NCBI GenBank assembly: GCA_023408315.1
Contig: JAEYKI010000028.1
Coordinates: 110,930 to 174,929 of the forward strand
Direction of reading: 5' to 3'
Length of the DNA: 64,000 nt
Source: Bacillota bacterium
GTDB lineage: Bacteria; Bacillota; Clostridia; Christensenellales; Christensenellaceae
Part shown: piece by piece, positions 51,775 through 60,106 of the stretch
How positions within the stretch are numbered: the first letter of the stretch is position 1
Layout: every line of letters begins with the position of its first letter
The notes under the pieces: model-generated
Seen by the model: only the letters and a program-made list of their open reading frames with translations
Databases searched by the model: none
Told to the model about the DNA's origin: nothing
Translations under genes and position numbers: made by a program

Positions 51775-51894
51775 AAAATGATTGCCCGGAAACGTTTAAG
51801 AATCGGGGCAGTGTCATTTTAACATTCCAAACCAAAAAAATCAACCGCTCACCAATAAAAAGGCGCGATTGCATAAAAGTTTCGTGTGGAATGC

Positions 51895-53277
51895 TCAGTG
51901 CTTTGGCCTGGCGGCGCGCCTGAGGCGAAACAGAACAATAAGCACAACAACAATTAAAGCCACAACCGCAATCAGCAGATACGCGTAAATGGCCAGCCGC
52001 GAACCTGCTCCGGCCTGCGCCACACCGTCTGTGGCCGGTTGGGCAGCGGGTGAAGCGGTGGTGGAGGGAGCAGGCAGGGCAAGCTGCTTGTCTGATACAG
52101 ACCTCAGCATCAGGGCGCGGTCGTCCATCAGTTGCAGCGTTACAAACAAATTGGTTGCGGAGGGTCCGATTGCAACGGAAGCGGAATTCAGCGTAACTTC
52201 CTTAATCCCGGTTTCAAAATCTTTCTGCATCAGCAGGGTAAGAGCGCTTATTTTTTTTCCGTTTGCATCCTTGGCTACCATCTGGTATTGATCCAGGGGA
52301 ATTTTATTGATCTCAAATACGCCGGAATCGTCTGTTGTGGAGGCATAGTCTCCCAGGGACAATTTAACTTGCGGAATGGGTTTTTGAGCAGAATCCAACA
52401 GGCAGCCCGTCAGGGATACAGTGGAAAGCTCGGGCCGCGCGCCGGGCGTGAGAGGGTCAGCGGATACCTGCTTGATGCGGATCAGGTTATCTTGAATATC
52501 CGCCAGCACGTAAACAATTTGCTGGTTTGAGTCCAGGGAAATCATTGGGTTCGCTTCGTTGGATGCCGTAAGGCCGGTTTCGCCCTGCCGCGCAACGGTA
52601 ATGTGGGACTCCCCCAGTTTGGCGCCGCCTTTAGAGGAAACGATGAGCTTGTGGGTACCCTCGGACACAGACTCAATATATATCTGTCCGTCCAGGTTGG
52701 AGGGATGCAGGTCTCCGGCATCCATTTTGAGCGCAAGGCTGTTCAGAGAAGTTCCCCAGGTATCCTGAAAATAAAATTTAATGCCCGGCTGGCTTGCGCT
52801 GCCAAGGCTTTTGGATGCAGGAAGGGAAGAAAACGCCTTGGCGTTTTTATCCGTTACCGCATATACCTGCAAATAGCCGTCCTTTAGCACCAGGGCCATG
52901 CCCAGTTGTTTGGCGTCTGCGGATACGGCAATTTCCGCGGTGTTTTGGTCTGTATGCAGAATTTCTGTTTTGCTGCCCCGGTACAGGCTTACGTTGAGAT
53001 TGGGCGCATTTTGGGCGCTGTTGTTTTGCCGTTTTATGGAAAACTGCTGCACAGGAAAGTCCTTGAATGTTGCCAATTGCGCGGCATCCAGTATCTGTTC
53101 GGTGATTTCGCCCGTGGCGAAAGACTGCAGGGAAACACAGGTTACGGAATCACTGGCTGTATTCTGATCCAGCAGTTGTATGGAGAGGTTGACGCAATCG
53201 CCCGTTTGTGCCAGCGCCACGGAAGGAACCAGCAAAAAAACGGGAATCAGAATCAGTGCGAACAAAAACGTTTTCAT
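51895..53277 (-). CDS. Membrane-anchored extracytoplasmic protein with carboxypeptidase-like regulatory domain
   Basis: 460 residues: signal peptide (1-23, ALA-QT), a long beta-rich extracytoplasmic part, a carboxypeptidase-regulatory-like domain at about 285-350 (SLTGCLLDSAQKPIPQVKLS... TDDSGVFEINKIP), a Pro/Ala/Thr-rich stalk, one transmembrane helix near 430-450 and a short basic tail RLRRAARPKH. Layout resembles the surface protein at 23.7 kb. ATG at 53277 is chosen over a TTG 21 bases earlier on signal-peptide shape. Substrate or partner unknown. Confidence 0.75.
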   Translation of the reverse strand: MKTFLFALILIPVFLLVPSVALAQTGDCVNLSIQLLDQNTASDSVTCVSLQSFATGEITEQILDAAQLATFKDFPVQQFSIKRQNNSAQNAPNLNVSLYRGSKTEILHTDQNTAEIAVSADAKQLGMALVLKDGYLQVYAVTDKNAKAFSSLPASKSLGSASQPGIKFYFQDTWGTSLNSLALKMDAGDLHPSNLDGQIYIESVSEGTHKLIVSSKGGAKLGESHITVARQGETGLTASNEANPMISLDSNQQIVYVLADIQDNLIRIKQVSADPLTPGARPELSTVSLTGCLLDSAQKPIPQVKLSLGDYASTTDDSGVFEINKIPLDQYQMVAKDANGKKISALTLLMQKDFETGIKEVTLNSASVAIGPSATNLFVTLQLMDDRALMLRSVSDKQLALPAPSTTASPAAQPATDGVAQAGAGSRLAIYAYLLIAVVALIVVVLIVLFRLRRAARPKH

Positions 53278-53340
53278 AAAAAGCAAACCCCAATTCAAAA
53301 AATTTCCTTATCAGTATGCGCAATTCATAAAAAAATTTTC

Positions 53341-53368
53341 TTGAATTCAGGAAATTCCTATATAAAAT
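53341..53368 (+). promoter_or_regulatory. dapL: Promoter of dapL
   Basis: TTGAAT (53341-53346), 16-bp spacer, TAAAAT (53363-53368). Confidence 0.5.
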
Positions 53369-53428
53369 AGTAAAATATATTGTATGCAGATAGATTCCTG
53401 TTATAAAATATTGCCAAGAGGTGATGAC

Positions 53429-54664
53429 ATGTTTCAAATCAACCACAACTTTACCAAGCTGCAGGGAAGCTACCTTTTTTCCGAAGTCGCAAAACGGGTG
53501 GCGGAGTACCAGGCAAAAAATCCGGGGCGCGAGATCATACGCCTGGGGATTGGGGACGTAACGTGCCCACTGGTTCCCTGCGTGGTGGAAGCCATGGAAA
53601 AAGCGGTATACGAGATGAGCCAGCCGGGAACCTTCAGGGGTTACGGCCCGGAGCAGGGGTACGATTTTTTGCGCAATAAAATCGTGGAGAACGATTATGT
53701 TGCAAGAGGCGTGCAAATAGCGCCGGACGAGGTGTTTGTTTCGGACGGTTCCAAATGCGATACGGGCAACATAGAGGAAATTTTGGGAAATGCGTGCGTT
53801 GTTGCGGTAACAGACCCGGTATATCCGGTGTATGTGGATACAAACGTAATGGCGGGCCGCGCCGGGGATTTTGACGCGACAGAAAAACGGTTCGCGGGCC
53901 TATCTTACCTGGAAACAACTGCCGCCAATAAATTTGAGCCCGCTCTTCCCAACAAGCATGTGGACGTTGTGTATTTATGCTCGCCCAACAACCCGACGGG
54001 CACGGCCTTGAATAAAGCGCAGCTAAAAAAGTGGGTGGACTGGGCAAATAAAAACGGTTCTTTGATATTGTTTGACGGGGCATACGAGCGGTTTATATCG
54101 GACCCGGATGTTCCGCACAGTATTTTTGAGATAGAAGGCGCAAAAACATGCGCCATTGAGTTTCGGTCTTTTTCCAAAACAGCAGGATTTACAGGCACGC
54201 GTTGCGCATATACGGTGATACCAAAGGAACTTGTTGGCGCAGACGCGAACGGCAATGCGGTGAGCCTCAACGCGCTCTGGCTCAGGAGGCATACCACCAA
54301 ATTCAACGGAGTTTCGTATATTGTGCAGCGCGCGGCGGAAGCGGTGTATACGCCTGAAGGCCGCCGCCAGGTTGAGGAAGTGATTGCATATTACCTGAAA
54401 AATGCTAAAATAATTCTGGAGGGATTGAAAAAAGCAGGTATAGAAGCATACGGCGGCGTTAATTCGCCCTATGTATGGCTTAAAACGCCGGGAAATTTGA
54501 ATTCCTGGGATTTCTTTGACCTGCTGCTGGGCCAGGCAAACGTGGTTGGCACGCCCGGTTCGGGTTTTGGGCGCGCCGGAGAAGGCTATTTCCGCCTGAC
54601 AGCGTTTAACACGATGGAAAACACGCAAAAAGCAATTGAGCGGTTTTCCGGCCTGAAACTGTAG
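53429..54664 (+). CDS. dapL: LL-diaminopimelate aminotransferase
   Basis: One-step conversion of tetrahydrodipicolinate to LL-diaminopimelate for lysine and cell-wall synthesis, replacing dapC/D/E. 411 residues with the DapL signature NHNFTKLQGSYLFSEVAKRVAEY at the start, LGIGDVTCPLVPCVVEAM, FVSDGSKCDTGNI, SPNNPTGTALN, and RSFSKTAGFTGTRCAY with the PLP lysine. The ATG at 53429 follows AAGAGGTGATGAC. DapL is typical of Clostridia, chlamydiae, cyanobacteria and plants. Confidence 0.96.
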   Translation: MFQINHNFTKLQGSYLFSEVAKRVAEYQAKNPGREIIRLGIGDVTCPLVPCVVEAMEKAVYEMSQPGTFRGYGPEQGYDFLRNKIVENDYVARGVQIAPDEVFVSDGSKCDTGNIEEILGNACVVAVTDPVYPVYVDTNVMAGRAGDFDATEKRFAGLSYLETTAANKFEPALPNKHVDVVYLCSPNNPTGTALNKAQLKKWVDWANKNGSLILFDGAYERFISDPDVPHSIFEIEGAKTCAIEFRSFSKTAGFTGTRCAYTVIPKELVGADANGNAVSLNALWLRRHTTKFNGVSYIVQRAAEAVYTPEGRRQVEEVIAYYLKNAKIILEGLKKAGIEAYGGVNSPYVWLKTPGNLNSWDFFDLLLGQANVVGTPGSGFGRAGEGYFRLTAFNTMENTQKAIERFSGLKL

Positions 54665-54730
54665 AATTATTCACGGGCACCCAAAAGTATGAGGTGCGGT
54701 TTTAAAATTAGAGTATAAGGAGAAAAAAGT

Positions 54731-55798
54731 ATGAAAGTTGCGATTGTTGCTGCCGCATGTTCGCCGCATACCGTAAAGTGGGCCAACGCGCTCGCAAAAC
54801 GCGGAGAGAGGGTGACCGTGTTTTCACTGCCCGAGGACAAGGCGCAGGACGCGGGGTTCCTTCCCGAGGTGTCCGTTAATCTGCTGGGAATACCGCAGGC
54901 GGCGGGCGGAATTAAAAAAAACGGGGCAGAACTTAAAAAATTGTTGCATGCGGGCGGCTTTGACGCGGTAAATGCCATTGGCGCTCTGGATTATGGCCTG
55001 ATGGCGATTGGCGCAGGCAAAAACGTATTGGTGACCATTCTGGGGCCGGATATTACGTCCGTTCTGGCAGGCGGGCCAAAAGGGGTGCTTAAAAAGGTTA
55101 TAAAAACCGCGGCAGCTATTGTTTGCCCCAGCGCGGTCTGTATGCAGAAGGTGCGTTGTTTCTACAAGAAGCCAAAGGAAGTTTTCGTGGCTGCGCCGGG
55201 CGTGGATATCTACGCGTTTGACGCAAAAGAAGGCGCAAAGGATGCAGACTTGTTTACCTTCGGCTGCATTAAATGCCTGGAGTATTCCAGCGGCATCGAT
55301 GTTCTGATTGAAAGCTATGCCAAAGTGAAAGCCAAATATACCGGCAAAACCCAGCTTAAGATATTTGGCCGGGGCAGCATGGAGGCAGCGCTGAAAAAAC
55401 AGGTTGCCGACGCAGGACTCTCGGACGAAGTGCATTTTATGGGACATGTTCCCCACGCTCAGATGCCGGAGGAGATCAATAAAATGGATGTTGTGCTGAA
55501 CACCAGCCGCAGTGAGGTTTTTGGCGTTTCTACAGTGGAAGCCATGGCCTGCAAGGTGCCGGTGATTGCAACGGATACCGAAGGTTCCTCTGAGATTATA
55601 TTGAACGGCGTAACCGGCCTTACCGTAAAAATTGGCAATACGGAAGCCATAGCGGGTAGAATGCTGGAGTGCCTGGAGGACAGGGAACTCATCTCCAAGA
55701 TGGGCGCCAAGGCGCGGGGCGACGTTGTGGACCTGTATGAGATTAACGGATGCACCGAGAAGTACATAAAAGCGCTGGGGTTTGTGCAAAACAAATAA
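54731..55798 (+). CDS. GT4-family glycosyltransferase
   Basis: 355-residue GT-B glycosyltransferase. N-terminal acceptor domain begins KVAIVAAACSPHTVKWANAL; the C-terminal donor domain has the GT4 E-x7-E motif in SRSEVFGVSTVEAMACKVPVIATDTEGSSEI (about 265-290) and VHFMGHVPHAQMPEEI before it. Acts in the cytosol or at the membrane in glycan or lipid glycosylation. It follows dapL by 66 bp behind AAGGAGAAAAAAGT and may share its transcript; a shared bidirectional terminator follows. Confidence 0.88.
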   Translation: MKVAIVAAACSPHTVKWANALAKRGERVTVFSLPEDKAQDAGFLPEVSVNLLGIPQAAGGIKKNGAELKKLLHAGGFDAVNAIGALDYGLMAIGAGKNVLVTILGPDITSVLAGGPKGVLKKVIKTAAAIVCPSAVCMQKVRCFYKKPKEVFVAAPGVDIYAFDAKEGAKDADLFTFGCIKCLEYSSGIDVLIESYAKVKAKYTGKTQLKIFGRGSMEAALKKQVADAGLSDEVHFMGHVPHAQMPEEINKMDVVLNTSRSEVFGVSTVEAMACKVPVIATDTEGSSEIILNGVTGLTVKIGNTEAIAGRMLECLEDRELISKMGAKARGDVVDLYEINGCTEKYIKALGFVQNK

Positions 55799-55845
55799 AA
55801 TAACGAATCCTTTATGAATCCTTAGTAAATTATTTTAAAAGATGC

Positions 55846-55874
55846 AAAAAACCGCCCTGCCAGGACGGTTTTTG
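55846..55874. terminator. Bidirectional terminator between GT4 gene and serA
   Basis: Stem AAAAACCG-C-CCT/AGG-A-CGGTTTTT (one mismatch), 3-base loop, T-runs both ways. Confidence 0.85.
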
Positions 55875-55892
55875 TTTGACCATGCGGAGTCC

Positions 55893-57062
55893 TCAGCCGA
55901 TACGGCGAACCTTGATTACGCCCACGATTCTACCGAGGTCTTCCAGTACATCGCTTGAGATGGCGTCGTCTGTGTTCACCACGGTATAAGCTACTTCTCC
56001 CTTGGATTTGTTGATCATGTCTGATATGTTGATGTTTTTATCCGCTATAATGCGCGTAATCTGGCCCACCATGTTGGGAAGGTTTTTGTGAATCAGCGTG
56101 ATGCGGCATCCGGATAGAAGAGCGCCCACCGCACAATCCGGCAGGTTGACCGAATTGCAGACAGCGCCTGTTTCCAGGTAATCGGAAAGCTGTTGGGCGG
56201 CCATCATGGCGCAGTTGTCCTCGCTCTCTGGCGTGGAAGCGCCCAGGTGGGGGATGGCGATCACATTTTGCGCGTCCAACAGTTCATCCGCCGGAAAATC
56301 CGTTACGTATTTGGCAATAGTGCCGTTTTCAATCGCTTCAAACAGGGAGCTGTGCTTCACAAGCCCGCAGCGGGAGAAATTTAAAAGAATTGTTCCTTTT
56401 TTCATTTTGCTGAACTCATGGGAACTGATGAAGTCCTTTGTTTTGTCCATCAGCGGGATGTGCACTGTAATGTAGTCGCTCTGGGTCAGCAGCTCTTCCA
56501 GAGTGTTCGCACGTTTGGTGTACATGGAAATGGACCATGCCCGGTCTACCGAAAGGAACGGATCGTATCCAATCACCTTCATGCCAATGGCCGCAGCCGT
56601 GTTTGCCACCAATATGCCGATGGCCCCCAGGCCAATCACGCCCAGCGTTTTGCCTTTGAGCTCGGGGCCCACAAACTGGCCCTTGCCGCTCTCCACCAGT
56701 TTGGCTACTTCTGCGCCCTGGCCCTTTAATGTTCTGGCCCAGGCAATGGCGTCCACCAAGTTGCGGGAGGCGGCCAGCATGCCGCACAGCACAAGTTCTT
56801 TTACGCCGTTTGCGTTTGCACCCGGTGTGTTGAACACCACAATGCCTTTTTCGGTGCATTTATCCAGCGGGATGTTGTTAACGCCCGCGCCCGCCCGCGC
56901 AATGGCCAGCAGGTTTTGGGGAAATTCTATGGAATGGCAGTCTGCGCTGCGCACCAGGAACGCTTCGGCTTCGTCCAGGTGGGAGGACACGTTGTATTTT
57001 TCCTTGGGCAGGTAATCGTATATCACGTTTGCAATGGAATTTAGTTTTTTAACGGAAAACAT
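55893..57062 (-). CDS. serA: D-3-phosphoglycerate dehydrogenase
   Basis: Oxidises 3-phosphoglycerate to 3-phosphohydroxypyruvate, the start of serine synthesis. 389 residues: D-2-hydroxyacid dehydrogenase fold with NAD motif GVIGLGAIGI (about 140-149), ARAGAGVNNIPLD, catalytic Glu/His in DFPADELLDAQ and IPHLGASTPESE, and a C-terminal ACT domain (about 318-389) for serine control. Family members with the ser operon of Clostridia have this short form. It follows serC by 12 bp. Confidence 0.94.
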   Translation of the reverse strand: MFSVKKLNSIANVIYDYLPKEKYNVSSHLDEAEAFLVRSADCHSIEFPQNLLAIARAGAGVNNIPLDKCTEKGIVVFNTPGANANGVKELVLCGMLAASRNLVDAIAWARTLKGQGAEVAKLVESGKGQFVGPELKGKTLGVIGLGAIGILVANTAAAIGMKVIGYDPFLSVDRAWSISMYTKRANTLEELLTQSDYITVHIPLMDKTKDFISSHEFSKMKKGTILLNFSRCGLVKHSSLFEAIENGTIAKYVTDFPADELLDAQNVIAIPHLGASTPESEDNCAMMAAQQLSDYLETGAVCNSVNLPDCAVGALLSGCRITLIHKNLPNMVGQITRIIADKNINISDMINKSKGEVAYTVVNTDDAISSDVLEDLGRIVGVIKVRRIG

Positions 57063-57074
57063 ATGCGTTCCTCC

Positions 57075-58157
57075 TTATTTGTTTTGAAGCTCAAAGGCTT
57101 TCATGTAGTCAACCAGCGCGTCTACGCCCGCCGCCGGCATGGCGTTGTATATGCTGGCGCGCATGCCGCCAACCGAGCGGTGGCCTTTTAAGTTTACCAG
57201 GCCCTGCGCCTTTGCGCCCTTGATGAACGCGTCGTCCAGCTCCTCGCTGCCGGTTATAAACGGAACGTTCATAATGGAGCGGAATTTTTCTTGCACGGTT
57301 GCGCGGAACAGTTTGGAATTATCCAGAAAATCGTACAGTTTAGCCGCCTTGGCTTCGTTTATTTTCTGCATGGCTGGCACGCCGCCCAGAGTAAGCAGCC
57401 ATTTGAACACAAGGCCGGACATATAGATGGAGTAGGTGGGAGGCGTGTTATACAGGGAGGCTTCTTCCGCATGCGTTTTGTATTTCATCATGGTGGGCAC
57501 TGCGGCGGGCAGATCATCGCGAATCAGGTCTTCGCGGATGATCACAAGGGTAACGCCCGCGGGGCCAATGTTTTTTTGTGCGCCCGCATAAATCAGGCCG
57601 AATCTGGATACGTCAACCGCCTCGGACAAAATGCAGGAGGACATATCGGAAACAAGGGGCAGCCCGTTTGTATCCGGAACGTCCCTGTAACGAACGCCAA
57701 CAATGGTCTCGTTGGTGGTAATGTGCACGTAATCTGCGTCGGTAGAAAACATGGAGGAATCAAGCGTGGGAACATAAGTAAAATTTTTGTCTTCAGACGA
57801 GGCCGCAACATTAACCGTCAGGAATTTTTTCGCTTCGCCAACCGCCTTTTTGGACCAAGATCCTGTATTCACATAGTGCGCTTTGCCCTTTTTAGCCAGG
57901 TTCATGGGAACCATTGCAAACTGGGTGGAAGCGCCGCCCTGCAAAAACAATACTTTGTAATTGCCGGGAATGCCCAGAAGCGTGCGAAGGTCGGCTTCCG
58001 CCTGGGAAATGATCTCCATAAAGTCCTTGGAACGGTGGCTCATTTCCATTACGTTCATGCCGCTCTTGCCAAATGCTATAAATTCGGATTGTGCTTTTTT
58101 AAGCACCTCTTCGGGCAGGCAGGCAGGCCCCGCTGCAAAGTTATAAACTCTCTCCAT
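57075..58157 (-). CDS. serC: Phosphoserine aminotransferase
   Basis: Converts 3-phosphohydroxypyruvate to phosphoserine. 360 residues, PLP lysine Lys195 in IYAGAQKNIGPAGVT; FAAGPACLPEEVL at the start, MSHRSKDF and FLQGGASTQFAM. Start behind AGGAGGAAAAA. First gene of the serC-serA operon; serB is not in the window. Confidence 0.96.
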   Translation of the reverse strand: MERVYNFAAGPACLPEEVLKKAQSEFIAFGKSGMNVMEMSHRSKDFMEIISQAEADLRTLLGIPGNYKVLFLQGGASTQFAMVPMNLAKKGKAHYVNTGSWSKKAVGEAKKFLTVNVAASSEDKNFTYVPTLDSSMFSTDADYVHITTNETIVGVRYRDVPDTNGLPLVSDMSSCILSEAVDVSRFGLIYAGAQKNIGPAGVTLVIIREDLIRDDLPAAVPTMMKYKTHAEEASLYNTPPTYSIYMSGLVFKWLLTLGGVPAMQKINEAKAAKLYDFLDNSKLFRATVQEKFRSIMNVPFITGSEELDDAFIKGAKAQGLVNLKGHRSVGGMRASIYNAMPAAGVDALVDYMKAFELQNK

Positions 58158-58224
58158 ATTTTTTCCTCCTAAAAATCACGTAAAAATATAGTGAAATAAA
58201 TATCAAAGTTGTTGGTACATAACG

Positions 58225-58253
58225 ATTATACTGGTATTAAGAGCTGTTTTCAA
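58225..58253 (-). promoter_or_regulatory. serC: Promoter of serC-serA
   Basis: On the minus strand TTGAAA (58248-58253), 17-bp spacer, perfect TATAAT (58225-58230). Confidence 0.75.
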
Positions 58254-58311
58254 CTTAAAAAAAGATTCATGCAACCTTAAAAAAAGTTTGATTTAATCGC
58301 ATAAAATAGTC

Positions 58312-58320
58312 TGCTATACT
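58312..58320 (+). promoter_or_regulatory. rarA: Extended -10 promoter of rarA
   Basis: TGCTATACT (hexamer 58315-58320), 55 bp before the start; the nearest TTGATT is too far away for a normal -35. Confidence 0.5.
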
Positions 58321-58374
58321 GTTTAAAACAAAAGTTGCATATTATAATGGTACTATTGAAAGCGGGGGATTGAT

Positions 58375-59673
58375 GTGAATCTGTTTTCGGCAAACGCGGA
58401 AAAAAGCGCGCCGCTTGCGGACCGGATGCGTCCGCGCACACTGGATGAATTTTTGGGCCAGGAACATATCATTGGAGAAGGTAAACTGCTCCGGCGGGCC
58501 ATTCAGGTGGACAAGCTTGGCTCCTGTATATTCTGGGGGCCGCCCGGCGTGGGTAAAAGCACGCTTGCGCAGATCATTGCCAACACCACAGGCAGCGATT
58601 TTTATAAATTAAACGCCGTTACGTCCGGTGTGGGGGATGTGCGGGAGATCTTAAAAAAGGCGGAGGATTCCCTTTCCATGTACGGCAGGGAAAGCTTTTT
58701 GCTGCTGGACGAATGCCACCGGTGGAACAAGGCGCAGTCGGACAGCATATTGCCCGCCATGGAAAAAGGAATTATCAAGCTGGTTGGTTCCACTACCGAG
58801 AATCCCATGGCCGCCATGACCAGCGCTATTTTATCCCGTTGCCGGTTGTTTGAATTCCGCTCCATTTCAAAGGAAGATATTGCAAAGGCTGTTATGAGCG
58901 CGCTGGCGGATGCAGAGCGCGGGTTTGGCAGTATGGATATAGAAGTTGCGCCCGAGGCGGTAGCCCATTGGGCGGACGTTGCGAACGGAGACATCCGCAC
59001 CGCGCTGAACGCCCTTGAACTGGCGGTGATGTCTACAAGGCCGGATGCGAACGGCAAGCTGATTATTACGCCGGAGATTGCGGCCGAGTCTATTCAGCAG
59101 CGGGTGCTGCGCATGAACGACGACGAGTATTACGACATGCTCTCCGCGTTCTGCAAATCCCTGCGCGGCTCGGACCCGGACGCCGCCCTGTTCTGGTTTG
59201 CGCGCATGATCTACGCGGGGATAGACCCCCGCATACCTGTTCGCCGCATGGTTGCCCACGCCTCCGAAGACGTCGGCCTTGCGGACCCGCAGGCGCTTGT
59301 GCAGGCGGTCGCCGCCTGGAACGCGCTCGCCGCAAACGGTATGCCCGAGGCAAAGCTCAACATTGCGCAGGCAATCATATACATCTGCGAAGCGCCGAAG
59401 TCCAATTCCGTTGTGGCGGCAATCGGCAAAGCGTTTTACGACGCGGAGCATGCAAACCAGGCGCCCGTGCCCGTCCATATAGCGGAGAAGGGCTACAAAG
59501 ACCCGGAGAAATTGAAAAACGCGCCGAAATACAAGTACCCGCACGACTACGAAGGCCACTGGATCCCCCAGCAGTACCTGCCCGACGACCTCATGGGCAC
59601 CGTATACTACGTCCCCTCCGACCAGGGCAACGAGCAGAACATAAGGGATCGCAGAAAAAAGAGAGGCAAGTGA
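58375..59673 (+). CDS. rarA: Replication-associated recombination protein A
   Basis: AAA+ ATPase (MgsA/RarA, relative of eukaryotic WRNIP1) acting at stalled replication forks. 432 residues: PLADRMRPRTLDEFLGQEHI start, Walker A WGPPGVGKST (54-63), Walker B LLLDECHRWNKAQSD (Asp112, Glu113), sensor STTENP, and the C-terminal tetramerisation part ending with PHDYEGHWIPQQYLPD. The GTG start follows AGCGGGGGAT. Base composition at the 3' end (59.2-59.7 kb) is markedly richer in GC than the 5' half. Confidence 0.94.
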   Translation: MNLFSANAEKSAPLADRMRPRTLDEFLGQEHIIGEGKLLRRAIQVDKLGSCIFWGPPGVGKSTLAQIIANTTGSDFYKLNAVTSGVGDVREILKKAEDSLSMYGRESFLLLDECHRWNKAQSDSILPAMEKGIIKLVGSTTENPMAAMTSAILSRCRLFEFRSISKEDIAKAVMSALADAERGFGSMDIEVAPEAVAHWADVANGDIRTALNALELAVMSTRPDANGKLIITPEIAAESIQQRVLRMNDDEYYDMLSAFCKSLRGSDPDAALFWFARMIYAGIDPRIPVRRMVAHASEDVGLADPQALVQAVAAWNALAANGMPEAKLNIAQAIIYICEAPKSNSVVAAIGKAFYDAEHANQAPVPVHIAEKGYKDPEKLKNAPKYKYPHDYEGHWIPQQYLPDDLMGTVYYVPSDQGNEQNIRDRRKKRGK

Positions 59674-60031
59674 TTTTTGGAGGCCGCCCGCCTCCAGACC
59701 TCCGGCAAAAGGGACGATCGTCCCTTTTGAACCCCACCTGTTAAAAATGCCGCTTCGCGGCATTTTTGGACTATAAAGGAACCTGCCTCTGGTAATACGT
59801 AATTTTGATAAACTGCTTGCTCTTAGCAAAATATTTAGAAAAACTTATGCGCGCCATCGTGTGCAATTCCAATATGAATTGCACACGAATGCACGAAATT
59901 ATATTAGAAGCACCCGGGGGTGGCAGGGAGGGCGGAAGCCCGGCCGTCGGACGGGGGACCGGTCCCCCGCCGAGAGTATTCTTTTCCTTCTTTTCTTTTT
60001 TAAGAAAAGAAGTGGGGTGGGGGGTGAAACC
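59674..60031 (-). repeat. Composite palindromic repeat, longest copy (minus orientation)
   Basis: Occupies nearly all of the 433-bp space between rarA and ileS. Read on the minus strand: GGGGTTTCACCCC, CTTCTTTTCTT/AAGAAAAGAAG, GGCGGGGGACCGGTCCCCCG with CCGTCCGACGG, a GC-rich block, hairpin GTGTGCAATTC/GAATTGCACAC (59858-59884), TTACGTATTACCAGAGGCAGG (59778-59804 region), hairpin AAAAATGCCGC/GCGGCATTTTT (59743-59767), AAAGGGACGATCGTCCCTTT palindrome (59709-59728), and GGAGGCGGGCGGCCTCC. Same modules and order as at 14619 and 39573. Confidence 0.85.
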
Positions 60032-60042
60032 CCGATAAATAC

Positions 60043-60071
60043 TTTACACAAGGGAATAATCTGCATATAAT
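60043..60071 (+). promoter_or_regulatory. ileS: Promoter of ileS
   Basis: TTTACA (60043-60048), 17-bp spacer, perfect TATAAT (60066-60071), 36 bp before the start. The leader is too short for a T-box. Confidence 0.75.
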
Positions 60072-60106
60072 GTAAATTGGTCTAATTTTAATGAGGAGCA
60101 TTCAGA

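Noticed and set aside
8458..60031. Recurring hairpins taken as ordinary terminators or as a CRISPR-like array
   Set aside because: Copies are far apart, lack regular spacing or spacers, mostly lack T-runs, and true terminators lie beside several of them; a dispersed repeat family fits better.
59674..60106. Possible T-box leader of ileS (GC-rich hairpins upstream)
   Set aside because: The hairpins belong to the repeat family in reverse orientation, the T-box core sequence is absent, and a good promoter starts transcription only about 30 bases before the gene.
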